A stretch of 64,000 nucleotides of DNA from CAVVST01 sp963750995 (GTDB lineage Bacteria; Acidobacteriota; Vicinamibacteria; Vicinamibacterales; UBA2999), in NCBI GenBank assembly GCA_963750995.1, contig CAVVST010000005.1:1054001-1118000 (forward strand), written 5' to 3'. Below are positions 55,074 to 63,678 of the stretch, one piece after another. The notes under the pieces were generated by a model. The model made no database searches, was not told where the DNA came from, and saw only the letters and a list, made by a program, of their open reading frames with translations. Numbering within the stretch: position 1 is the stretch's first letter; each line of letters starts with the position of its first letter. The position numbers and the translations under genes are program-made.

Positions 55074-55884
55074 ACGGTCCACCGGTCTGGGTCGTGGTGC
55101 TCAAGGTACTGCCGCCGCGTGATCCAGCCGAGGATCATCGACTTGGTAATCCACCACTTCTCCGGCCGCACCGCAAAGTACACGTGGGCGATGACCAGGC
55201 CGACGAGCGCCACGCCGGCCATGCCGTGCAGCACATAGGTGAAGCCCCAGGTGCTGTCGCTGAAGAGATAGGGGTTGCGGTTGAAGAACGGCGTCCGCAC
55301 CCGGACCATCATGAACAGTCCGGACGCGACGACCGAGAGTCCGGCCGCGACGATCGCCAGGTGGTAGAGACGGTTGCCGAGCGGGTACTTGCCCGGCTTC
55401 GGGCCGGGCACGTCATGTCCCAGCTCGCGCAGGACTTCGGCCTTCAACTCGGGAATGTCGCGCGGCCCGACCCAGATGGACCAGAAGTCCAGCCAGACGG
55501 TCGCGTGAATGATGTGAAACAGGATCGACGCGGTCAGCACGAGGCCCGCTGCCCAGTGCCATGTCACCCACGCGAACTGGACTCCCGCGATCGGCAGGAA
55601 GGCCGTGATGAGCAGCGTGAACATCGACGCCGCCATCACCCAGTGGAACATCCGCGCCGGCAGCGAGTGGCGGACGATCCGCGCGCGGCAGGTCGCGCGC
55701 GCGCCGCTTCCATGGCGTCGGTCTCGGCGGCGTGCCGCTTGCGGTGCGCCGACAGCACCATGTAGCCGGCGTGCGCGATGAGAAACGCGACGCCGGCAAA
55801 GAGCGAGGCCCACAGCAGATCCCACGAGACGTGCGTGAGGATCGGCTGGTCCCAGGGGTTGCGGCCCCAGGTCAGGACGTCCAC
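55023..55884 (-). CDS. Membrane cytochrome b (formate dehydrogenase gamma/cyt b561 type), two frameshifts
   Basis: GTG 55884 with GGAGG upstream overlaps the FAD-subunit stop. The protein starts MDVLTWGRNPWDQPILTH and has an N-terminal membrane segment (WASLFAGVAFLIAHAGYMVL). After a shift near 55690 it reads RIVRHSLPARMFHWVMAASMF, then HWAAGLVLTASILFHIIHA, GNRLYHLAIVAAGLSVVASG, and YVLHGMAGVALVGLVIAHVYF. These His-containing helices are typical of di-heme cytochromes that take electrons from periplasmic molybdenum enzymes. Near 55065 a second shift probably leads to a stop at 55023. The ORF otherwise runs on to 54617. It is the membrane anchor of the oxidoreductase. Confidence 0.75.
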
Positions 55885-56891
55885 GTGCCCGCCTCCACCC
55901 CGCGGATCGCGCGCTTCACCAGGTTCCGCATCAACGGCACCTTGTAGGCGTTGAACTTCAGCGGCTGCGCGCCTTCGATCGCCAGGTTGGCCGCGACCAC
56001 GGCGGTGGCTTCGTTGCGCGGCTTGCCGCGAACGATGTCCTCGACCGCTTCGAGCCGCAGCGGACGCGCGGCGACGCCGTTGACCGCGAGGCGCATGCGC
56101 TCGATCGCCGAGCCGTTCATGATCATCGCCGACGCGACGCTGACGAGCGCGAAGTCCCACACCTGGCGGTCGCGCACCTTCTCGAAATAGAACCGCGCCC
56201 CGCCCCACGCCCCCGGCAGGCGGATGGCGGTCAGCAGATCGCCCGGCTGCAGGATGGTCATGCGGGTGATGTCGGTGGCCGGGCCGATGAAATAGTCCTC
56301 GGCCGCGATCGTCAGCTCGCCGCCGCCGGCCGTGCGCACCACCATCTGCGCGTCGAGCGCGATCAGCGCCGGCGCGGTATCGGACGGGCTGACGGCCACG
56401 CACCGATCCGCGCCGAGGATCGCGTGCTCGCGATTGATCGCCTCAGGCGTGTCGGCGTAGCAGATGTTGCCGCCGGCGCGGTAGCACGGCCACCCGGCGC
56501 GGTAGTACCAGCAGCGCGTGTCCTGCGACACGTTGCCGCCAATCGTGCCCTGGTTGCGGATCTGCGGCGACGCGGCGGCTTCGGCCGCCTCGAGCAGGAT
56601 GGCGTACCGCTCGCGCACCACGGGATGCCGCACGACCTCGGTCAGCGTGGTCATCGCGCCGATCTCGAGGCCGTCCTGCCAGGGGCGGATGCCTTTCAAC
56701 TCGGGAATCCCGGCCAGATCCACCAGCGCCTGCGGACGCTTGATGCGGTCCTTCAGCCAGTCGAAGCTGTCGAGGCCGCCCGCCAGCACCCAGGCGCTCG
56801 CTCCGTAGCGGTCCAGCACCGCCTGCGCCTCCTCGATGGACGCCGGCTGGAACAGCTCGAACGCCGGCATCACGTCGCGGATCACAGCCAT
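55872..56891 (-). CDS. FAD-binding subunit of molybdenum hydroxylase (CoxM/XdhB type)
   Basis: 339 residues, intact. It begins MPAFELFQPASIEEAQAVLD, has the FAD motifs VLAGGLDSFDWLKDR (A-G-G) and T-I-G-G-N-V-S-Q-D, and a C-terminal CO-dehydrogenase flavoprotein domain (FYFEKVRDRQVWDFALVSVA). A Cys-rich insertion C-W-Y-Y-R-A-G-W-P-C lies at residues 127-136 with another Cys in GGNICY. This suggests an extra Fe-S cluster, as in the 4-hydroxybenzoyl-CoA reductase or PaoB-like group. It lies 33 bases after the large-subunit stop. Confidence 0.9.
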   Translation of the reverse strand: MAVIRDVMPAFELFQPASIEEAQAVLDRYGASAWVLAGGLDSFDWLKDRIKRPQALVDLAGIPELKGIRPWQDGLEIGAMTTLTEVVRHPVVRERYAILLEAAEAAASPQIRNQGTIGGNVSQDTRCWYYRAGWPCYRAGGNICYADTPEAINREHAILGADRCVAVSPSDTAPALIALDAQMVVRTAGGGELTIAAEDYFIGPATDITRMTILQPGDLLTAIRLPGAWGGARFYFEKVRDRQVWDFALVSVASAMIMNGSAIERMRLAVNGVAARPLRLEAVEDIVRGKPRNEATAVVAANLAIEGAQPLKFNAYKVPLMRNLVKRAIRGVEAGTWTS

Positions 56892-56924
56892 CCAGGTTCC
56901 CCTTTCCCCCTTCCCGCTCGCCCC

Positions 56925-59389
56925 CTACACATGGGCGCGCAGAGGTTCGTGCATACGGCGCCCATTCTCCAGCGACATCAGGATGATGTCGGCCGTGACC
57001 GGCGCCCGGCGGAAGACGTCGACTCCGACGGCATCGGCAATCGCGTTCATCACGGCGCCGTAGCCGGCGCCGACCGGCGGCTCGCCAACCCCCTTGGCGC
57101 CCACCGGCGTCCCGGGATCCGGCAGGCCGACGGCCTCGGCGTGCATGCTCGTCGGGATGTCGAGAATCGTGAGCGGCTTGCTGTAGTGGAACCGGTCGCC
57201 GAGCGACACGCCGTAGCGCGGATCGACCACCGACTTCTGGAACAGCGCGTGCGCGATGCCCAGGCACGCGCCGCCCTTGATCTGCGCCACCAGGCTTCGC
57301 GGGTTGATCGACCGTGCCGACGTCGCCGACGCGCGAGAAAGTCCACGAGCGTCACGCCGCCGGTCTCGATGTCCACTTCGACTTCGGCGAAGCCGATGAC
57401 GAAGCCGTAGGTCACGCCGTCGCGCGGGTAGGTGTCCTTGGCCACGCCCATCAGCCCGAGACCGGCGAGCGCCGTCGCCGACTGCGCGCGTCATCGGGTT
57501 GATGTCTTCCGGCAACTCGTGGCCGTCGAACTTGCCGCCACGCTCGGATGGCACGGCGCGCCGCCTGCGCGAAGCTCAGTCCGCGCCCGGGATTGCGCCG
57601 GTCGGTACACCCGCTCGCCGCCGACCTCGTAGTCTGCGGGCGAGCCGCCCAGATCTCGAGCGCCGCCAGCTCCTGCAGCTTCCGTCGGGCGTCCATCGGC
57701 GCCGGCCATGGTTGGCGCGCGTCATCCCGTGCGTCGTCTGGCTGCCGACCGAGGGACACGTCCACGGCAGGTGCTTGCCGGTGTCGCCCCAGATGACCTC
57801 GACCTTCTCCCACGGCATGTCGAGCAGCTCGGCGGCCACGCGCGCGAGATCGATCACCGAATGCGTCCCGAGGTTGCCGACGCCCGACTGGACGTAGAGC
57901 TTGCCGTCGGGACGAATCGTCATGATGCTGTCCCAGCCGATCGATCCGGCGCCGTGCGGTCCGACGGTCACGCCGACGCCGCGCACCTTCGATCCCTGGC
58001 GCTTGCCCGGCGCGCGCCTTGCGCTCGTCCCAGTTGAAGACGCGCGGCGCCGCGATCGAGCGCCTCCTTCACGAACGCGCTCGGTCACGTGGTTGCGCTG
58101 GCCGTTCGGCTGCACCGGCCCGAACAACGCCTTGCCTTCCGGCGAGTTGATCCGGCGGATCTCCACCTGGTCGATGCCGAGCTGCTTGGCCGCTTTCGTG
58201 ATCACCGGCTCGACGATGCCGTTGGCCTGCATCGGTCCGGGCGACCGCTGCTGCGACCGCGGCGGCGTGTTGGTGATCACGTTCACCGCCCGCCAGCGCA
58301 TCGCCGGCGGCTGATAAATCAGCGACGCGGCGAGGCCGGCCGAGCGATGATCGCCGAGCGGACCGTAGGCGCCCGGTGTCCTGCACGATGAAGAGGTCGA
58401 GGGCCGTGATGCGCCCGTCCTTCGCAAAGCCGACGCGGGCACGCCCGGTCATGTTGGTGCGCGCCCGCGCCCGATGTAGCTCTCCTCTTCGCGGGTGATC
58501 CGCATCATCACGGGCGCGTTGGCCTTCTTCGAGAGCAGCGCCGGAATCGACATCGAGACGGCGCCGCCGCCCTTGCTGCCGAAACCGCCGCCGCGGTACT
58601 CGGCAATCAGCATCACGTCGGAGGGCTCGATGCCGACCCAGCGCGCGATGTTGCCGCGCGTCTGCGCCACGCTCTGCGTGGACGCGTGGATGAACAGCTT
58701 GCCGTTCTGCCAGTACGCCATCGCGCTGCGCGTTTCCATCGGGTGGTGCGCGGTGGACTGCGCCACGAACGTTTCGTCGAGCACGAGCGCGGCGGAGGCA
58801 AAGCCGGCGTCGAGGTCGCCGATACGCCCATTCCTCGAGCGCCTTGCCCATCGGCAGGCGTCCCGCCTCCTCGTCGCGCGCAAAATCTTCAGCGGTCCAC
58901 TTGATGGTCTGCGCGGGCGCCGGGGCGGCGGGACCCTGGCCGCCAGGCAGGCGGGGCGCCCCACGCGTTGCCGTTCGAGATGCGGGTTCGGCCCGTCAGG
59001 ACGGAGGCTGTCGAGCGGATCGGTCACGAACGGCAGCGGCTCGAGATCCACGACTGGATCGCTTCAACCGCTTCGGCTGCCGTCAGCTCGTCAACCGCGG
59101 CCACCGCGAGGATCGGCTCGCCTGCGTACAGCGGCTCGTTCGTGAGCCCGCGCTCCGCGCCGTTCAAGATCCGGGAGATCCTCGGCGGTGAGAATCGCCT
59201 TCACGCCCGGCATGGCGAGCGCGGCCGTCGTGTCGATCGATCGCACCCGCGCGTGCGGCATCGGGCTGAGCAGGAGCTTGGTGAAGAGCATCCCCTCGGC
59301 GCGGAAATCTTCCGCGTAGCGCGCCCGGCCGGTGACCTTGGCGACGTGATCGGGAGGCGTGTAGTTCTGGCCAATCAACTTTTCGCCAT
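56925..59389 (-). CDS. Molybdenum hydroxylase large subunit (about eight frameshifts)
   Basis: The start is probably ATG 59389 behind GAGGAGGG, with a base lost within four codons. It continues LIGQNYTPPDHVAKVTGRAR, YAEDFRAEGMLFTKLLLSPMPHA-like and VKAILTAEDLPD. Later pieces, across shifts near 59170, 58845, 58460, 58390, 58065, 57710, 57530 and 57330, are DETFVAQSTAHHPMETRSAM, IAEYRGGGFGSKGGGAVSMS, GVGVTVGPHGAGSIGWDSI, YVQSGVGNLGTHSVIDLARV, and VGAKGVGEPPVGAGYGAVMNA. The conserved GVGE-P near the end holds the probable active-site Glu. This is the Mo-binding subunit; it is part of a four-gene operon with the other subunits. Confidence 0.82.
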
Positions 59390-59392
59390 CGG

Positions 59393-59997
59393 CTATGTCG
59401 CCCTCCTCATGTACTCAGCGCCGCGCATCAGCGCGGTGAGAATCTTGTCGTAGTCCTGGCAGCGGCACAGATTGCCGGACACGCCGTGCGCCAGCTCCTC
59501 GCGCGTCGGGTTCGGGTTGGTCTTGAGAAAACCGGCGGCCGCCATCACGAAGCCGGGCATGCAGAACGCGCACTGGAAGCCCTGCTCGTCCACCACCGCC
59601 CGCTGGATCGGATGCAGCTCGCCCGCCGGCGGCAGCCAGGCCTTCAATCGTGCGTAATGCGCCGCCCGCGGATCGAGTGCGTCAGCACCGAACACGAGTA
59701 GTGCGGCACGTCGTCCACCAGCACCGTGCACGCGCCGCATTCCGCGCGATCGCACCCGAGCTTGGTGCCGGTGAGGCCCAGCTTGTAGCGCAGCGTCATC
59801 GCCAGCGTTTCCTGGCGGAGAACGTCGACGCGGCGCTGCTGGCCGTTGACGACAAGGGTGATCAGCCGATCGACGGAGCCGGGCGCGGATCCCTGCCCGA
59901 GCAGCGGCAGGCTGCTGCGAAACAGGTAGGCCGTGGAGGAAGCCACGGCGCCGCCCGCGATGACGCCCTTGATGAAGTTGCGGCGTGTCAGCGACAT
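59393..59997 (-). CDS. Tat-exported 2Fe-2S subunit of molybdenum hydroxylase (frameshift near 59665)
   Basis: Starts MSLTRRNFIKGVIAGGAVAS with a twin-arginine motif (RRNFIK). The first cluster domain reads TGTKLGCDRAECGACTVLVD. Frame is lost near 59665, then CAFCMPGFVMAAAGFL and NLCRCQDYDKILTAL complete the second cluster. About 200 residues. The Tat signal shows that the whole enzyme is periplasmic. It is the first gene of the operon and lies 76 bases from the divergent persulfide dioxygenase gene. Confidence 0.85.
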
Positions 59998-60072
59998 ACG
60001 TGTAACCTTGCTGATTGTCGAGCAGAGAACCTGCCGACACCGGAAGCGCCGGCTGGCGGGGTGAGTCTATCA

Positions 60073-61470
60073 ATGATCCTGAAGCAGTTCTACCTCAATT
60101 GCCTCGCGCACGCGTCCTACCTGGTCGGGGACGAATCCGCCGGAATCGCGGCCGTCGTGGACCCCCAGCGCGACGTGGACGGCTACCTCGACTTCGCCGC
60201 GGAACACGGGCTGCGGATCGCGCACGTCTTCCTCACCCACTTCCATGCCGACTTCCTGGCCGGCCACCTGGAGCTGCGCGATCGCGCCGGCGCGACGATC
60301 TACCTCGGCGCCGCCGCCCGCGCGGAATACGCCTTCCATGCGCTCCACGACCACGAGTCAGTTGAATTCGGCCGCGTGCGGATGACCGCGCTCGAAACGC
60401 CCGGCCACACGCCGGAGTCGATCAGCCTCCTCGTCTACGACCTTGCCGAGTCCGCCAGCACTCCGAAGGCCGTCCTGACCGGCGACACACTGTTCGTCGG
60501 CGACGTCGGGCGTCCCGACCTGCGGGCGGCGCTCGGATGGTCCGCCACCGACCTGGGGGCGATGCTCTACGCCTCGCTCCGCGACAAGCTGCTGACGCTG
60601 CCCGACACGAGCCTCGTCTACCCGGCCCACGGCGCCGGTTCGCTCTGTGGGAAAGCCATCAGCAAGGAAACGGTGTCGACGATCGGCGAGCAGCGGGCGT
60701 CGAACTACGCGCTGCAGCCGATGTCACAGGCCGCGTTCATCGACCTCGTCACCGCCGACCAGCCTGATGCGCCGGCGTACTTCACCTATGACGCCGTCCT
60801 CAACAGCCGCGAGCGGCCGACGCTGGACCAGGCGCTGGCCCGCGAACTGCGTCCGCTGACAATCGACCAGCTGCTCGAGGAGCAGGCACGCGGGGCGCAG
60901 GTGCTCGACACCCGGGAGTCGGCCGCCTTCGCGGCCGCGCACCTGGCCGGCAGCATCAACATCGGGCTGATTGGACAGTACGCGACGTGGGCCGGCACCA
61001 TCCTCGGTCGCGAAGCGCCAATCGTCCTCGTCGCCGATCCGGGCACCGAAATGGAGTCGGCGCTGCGCCTCGGCCGCATCGGCTTCGATCACGTCGTTGG
61101 ATTCCTGGCCGGCGGCCTCGCCAGCGCCGCCGTGGGACCGGCGCGCATTGTCACGACGGAGCGCGTGGGCGCGGACGTGGCCGCGGCACGGCTCGCGTCG
61201 GCCACGCCGCCGGTGGCCCTCGACGTGCGCACGCCGTCGGAGCGCGCGCAGAAGCACATCGAAGGAAGCACCGCCATCCCGCTCAACCACCTCGTCGATC
61301 GAATCTCGCAGATCCCGCGGGGACGTCCGCTGCTGGTCCACTGCGCCGGCGGATACCGCTCGTCGATCGCGGCGAGCCTGCTGCAACGGGATGGATTTGC
61401 CGATGTCAGTGAACTGGCGGGTGGTATCACGGCGTGGGAGACCGCGGGGTTGCCGACCAAATCCGGCTAA
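60073..61470 (+). CDS. Persulfide-dioxygenase-like MBL enzyme fused to two rhodanese domains
   Basis: About 465 residues from ATG 60073 (a GTG lies at 60061). Residues 1-240 are the metallo-beta-lactamase fold: THFHADFLAGH metal motif, T-P-G-H-T-P-E-S, LTGDTLFVGDVGRPDL. Residues 265-360 and 375-462 are two rhodanese-like domains. The second has the active Cys (LLVHCAGGYRSSIA). The first has Asp in that position (VLVADPGTEME), so it is likely inactive. Such fusions oxidise or transfer sulfane sulfur. It is divergent from the molybdenum enzyme operon. Near the 3' end a palindromic repeat begins. Confidence 0.88.
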   Translation: MILKQFYLNCLAHASYLVGDESAGIAAVVDPQRDVDGYLDFAAEHGLRIAHVFLTHFHADFLAGHLELRDRAGATIYLGAAARAEYAFHALHDHESVEFGRVRMTALETPGHTPESISLLVYDLAESASTPKAVLTGDTLFVGDVGRPDLRAALGWSATDLGAMLYASLRDKLLTLPDTSLVYPAHGAGSLCGKAISKETVSTIGEQRASNYALQPMSQAAFIDLVTADQPDAPAYFTYDAVLNSRERPTLDQALARELRPLTIDQLLEEQARGAQVLDTRESAAFAAAHLAGSINIGLIGQYATWAGTILGREAPIVLVADPGTEMESALRLGRIGFDHVVGFLAGGLASAAVGPARIVTTERVGADVAAARLASATPPVALDVRTPSERAQKHIEGSTAIPLNHLVDRISQIPRGRPLLVHCAGGYRSSIAASLLQRDGFADVSELAGGITAWETAGLPTKSG

Positions 61471-61536
61471 AGCCGGACACGACGTACTGATTGGGGTGCC
61501 TCGCGGTACGTAGGGTCCGGCTTCAGCCGCACCGGC
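61461..61536. repeat. Two GTCCGGCTTCAGCC-type elements between convergent genes
   Basis: AATCCGGCTAAAGCCGGACA at 61461-61480 and AGGGTCCGGCTTCAGCCG at 61512-61530 are the same family as the elements at 51321 and 54501. The first supplies the stop of the rhodanese gene. The second encodes the tail of the histidine kinase (VPVRLKPDPTYR). Confidence 0.7.
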
Positions 61537-62909
61537 ACCCGAGGGAGCGTCACGCGGAACGTGCTGCCGTTCTCCCCCGACGAGACCAGCGTAAGCCGGC
61601 CGCCGTTGGCCTCGACCGCGCCGCGCGCGATCGACAGCCCGAGCCCGGCCCCCGTTTCACTCCCATCGTGCGTCGCGCGAAAGAATCGATCGAAGATGCG
61701 ATCGCGAGCGGCCGCCGATATCCCCTGTCCGCTGTCGACGACGTCCAGCGTCACGGCGTCGGCCGACCCGCCCACCCGGATCCCGATGCGGCCGCCCAGA
61801 GGGCTGAACTTGATGGCGTTGTCGACAAGATTGATCACCGCCTGCCGCACCACGAATCGATCCGCGTAGGCGTCAACGGCGGCACCGTCCACGCGGATCG
61901 CCTGGTTCTTCTCTTCAGCCAGCACACCCAGATGCGTGGCGACTTCGTCGGCCAGGCCGCGCAGATCGAACGCCGCGGACGAAAGCCGGGCCTGCCCGGT
62001 TTCGGCGCGCGACAGCGTCAGCAGTCGATCGACGAGGCTCGCCAGCCGATCGGCCTCCTCGAGCATGCTGCCGATGATGCCGCGATACGCCGGCTCGTCG
62101 CGGCGCTCGCGCAGCCCGACCTCGCCGACGCTGCGGATCGACGTGAGCGGCGTGCGCAGCTCGTGCGAGACATCCGCCGTGAACTGCCGCATCTGCTCGA
62201 ACGATCGCTCCAGGCGACCGAGGGTTTCGTTGAAGACCGTCGCCAGCCGCCCCATCTCGTCGTCCGGGTTGTCAACGGGAAGCCGATCGCTCAGGCGTTC
62301 GGCGGTAATCGACCGCGCGCGCTCGCTCATGCGCTCGACCGGTCGGAGCGCGCGCCGCGCCAGCGTGTAGCCGCCAAGGCCGGCGACGGCCACGGCAACC
62401 GGCAGACCCAGCACGAAGATCAGCACGAGTTGCTGCAGTTCATCCCGCATCGCCGCTTCCGAGCGGGCAACCTGGATGACCACCGCCTTGTCCCCGACGC
62501 GGCCCCGTCGTGTCAGCACGCGCACTGGCGCGTCGGCCGCGTCGACGGCCACCAGCGAATCCTCCGGGCGCCGGGCGAGCTCACCTGCCTCGGCCAGCGG
62601 CCGCCGCTGCGCCTCGAAGTTCTGATAGAGCCGCTGGCCCTCCACGCTCCAGACCTGCAGCCAGGGCCGCTCTTCCTCGGTCAACTCCTCCATCTCGTAC
62701 CAGGTGATGCCGCCCTCCGGCGTCTGGTCGATCATGGCGGAGGCCCACTGGAAGTCGCCCCGGAGACGGCTGTCGAGCGCCGCCGACGCATTGCGGCGAA
62801 CGAAGACGAACACGACGGCTGCATATACACAGAGGACAACCACCATGGCGGCGACGTACCACAGCGTGAGCCGCACGCGGACGCTGTGCGATCGCCACCA
62901 GCGCGTCAC
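61467..62909 (-). CDS. Sensor histidine kinase with HAMP domain
   Basis: 480 residues from GTG 62909. Membrane segments near 13-33 and 165-187 flank a periplasmic sensor part. A HAMP-like linker follows (VERMSERARSITAERLSDRL). The H-box is FTADVSHELRTPLTSIRSVG, with the phospho-His. The ATPase part has AVINLVDNAIKFSP, DSGQGISAAARDRIFDRFFR and GAGLGLSIARGAVEANGG. The last 20 or so residues (VRLKPDPTYREAPQSVRRV) derive from an intergenic repeat. It is coupled to the response regulator upstream by a GTGA overlap. The signal is unknown. Confidence 0.93.
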   Translation of the reverse strand: MTRWWRSHSVRVRLTLWYVAAMVVVLCVYAAVVFVFVRRNASAALDSRLRGDFQWASAMIDQTPEGGITWYEMEELTEEERPWLQVWSVEGQRLYQNFEAQRRPLAEAGELARRPEDSLVAVDAADAPVRVLTRRGRVGDKAVVIQVARSEAAMRDELQQLVLIFVLGLPVAVAVAGLGGYTLARRALRPVERMSERARSITAERLSDRLPVDNPDDEMGRLATVFNETLGRLERSFEQMRQFTADVSHELRTPLTSIRSVGEVGLRERRDEPAYRGIIGSMLEEADRLASLVDRLLTLSRAETGQARLSSAAFDLRGLADEVATHLGVLAEEKNQAIRVDGAAVDAYADRFVVRQAVINLVDNAIKFSPLGGRIGIRVGGSADAVTLDVVDSGQGISAAARDRIFDRFFRATHDGSETGAGLGLSIARGAVEANGGRLTLVSSGENGSTFRVTLPRVPVRLKPDPTYREAPQSVRRVRL

Positions 62910-63589
62910 GGTTCCCCCTCGCGGAGCATGAAGCCCACGCCGCGCACGGTGTGAATCAACTTCGCGGCCTGCTCGGTATCCACTTTGCGCCGCAGCCGCG
63001 CGATGTGGACGTCGATCACGTTGTCGAGCGGGGTGGTCCGCGCCGTCTCCTTCCAGACATCACGCGCCAGCAGCTCGCGCGAGACCACCTGGCCCTGGTG
63101 GCGCAGCAGGTACTCCAGCAGCTCGAACTCGCGCACGGTCAGGTCGATCGGCTCGCCCGCCCGCGTCACCTTGCGGGTGATGAGCTCGACTTCGAGGTCG
63201 CCGACTGCCAGGCGCGGCGTCTCCGTCACCCGGCCGCGGCGCACCAGCGCGCGGATCCGCGCCAGCAGCTCGGCGAACGCAAACGGCTTGATCAGATAGT
63301 CGTCAGCACCGCTGTCGAGGCCGACGATGCGGTCCTGGACGGTGTCGCGGGCGGTGAGGACGAGGACCGGCGTCTTCATCCCGCGATCGCGCATCGCCTT
63401 GAGGATCTCGATGCCGTCGCGCCCGGGCAGCGTCAGGTCCAGCAGGATGGCGTCGAACTGTTCGGTCGTCATCCTGAAGAACGCCCCTTCGCCGGTGCGC
63501 TCGACAATGACGTCGTAGTGCTCGCCCTGCAGTCCTTCGCGCAGGGCATTGGCAACCTTCTGCTCGTCCTCGACGACCAAGATTCTCAC
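62906..63589 (-). CDS. OmpR/PhoB-family response regulator
   Basis: 227 residues from GTG 63589. The receiver domain begins MRILVVEDEQKVANALREGL, with the phospho-acceptor Asp in AILLDLTLPG (Asp51) and Lys in DYLIKPFAF. The C-terminal winged helix reads DLTVREFELLEYLLRHQGQV, NVIDVHIARLRRKVD, TVRGVGFML. It is the partner of the following histidine kinase. The pair resembles CusRS/BasRS-type envelope sensors; targets cannot be read here. Confidence 0.95.
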   Translation of the reverse strand: MRILVVEDEQKVANALREGLQGEHYDVIVERTGEGAFFRMTTEQFDAILLDLTLPGRDGIEILKAMRDRGMKTPVLVLTARDTVQDRIVGLDSGADDYLIKPFAFAELLARIRALVRRGRVTETPRLAVGDLEVELITRKVTRAGEPIDLTVREFELLEYLLRHQGQVVSRELLARDVWKETARTTPLDNVIDVHIARLRRKVDTEQAAKLIHTVRGVGFMLREGEP

Positions 63590-63597
63590 GGGTGAAG

Positions 63598-63678
63598 AAT
63601 ATCAAGGCACAAGGCTCAAGGCTTACGTCACAAGGCACAACCTTGAGGGTTGGAGGTTCTGAGCCTTGTGACTTGTCT
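63598..63678. repeat. CAAGGCACAAGGCTCAAGG-type intergenic repeat
   Basis: The gap between the response regulator start and the TPR gene end contains repeated AAGGCACAAGGCTCAAGG, CACAAGGCACAACC and GAGCCTTGTGACTTGT pieces that can pair with each other. Related sequence occurs at 47851-47880. It could carry a terminator for the TPR gene. No coding region is seen. Confidence 0.5.

Noticed and set aside
55636..56403. A second reading frame through the FAD-subunit gene
   Set aside because: It is Arg/Gly-rich nonsense over the FAD-subunit gene. Only its last part (from about 55884) is the real start of cytochrome b.
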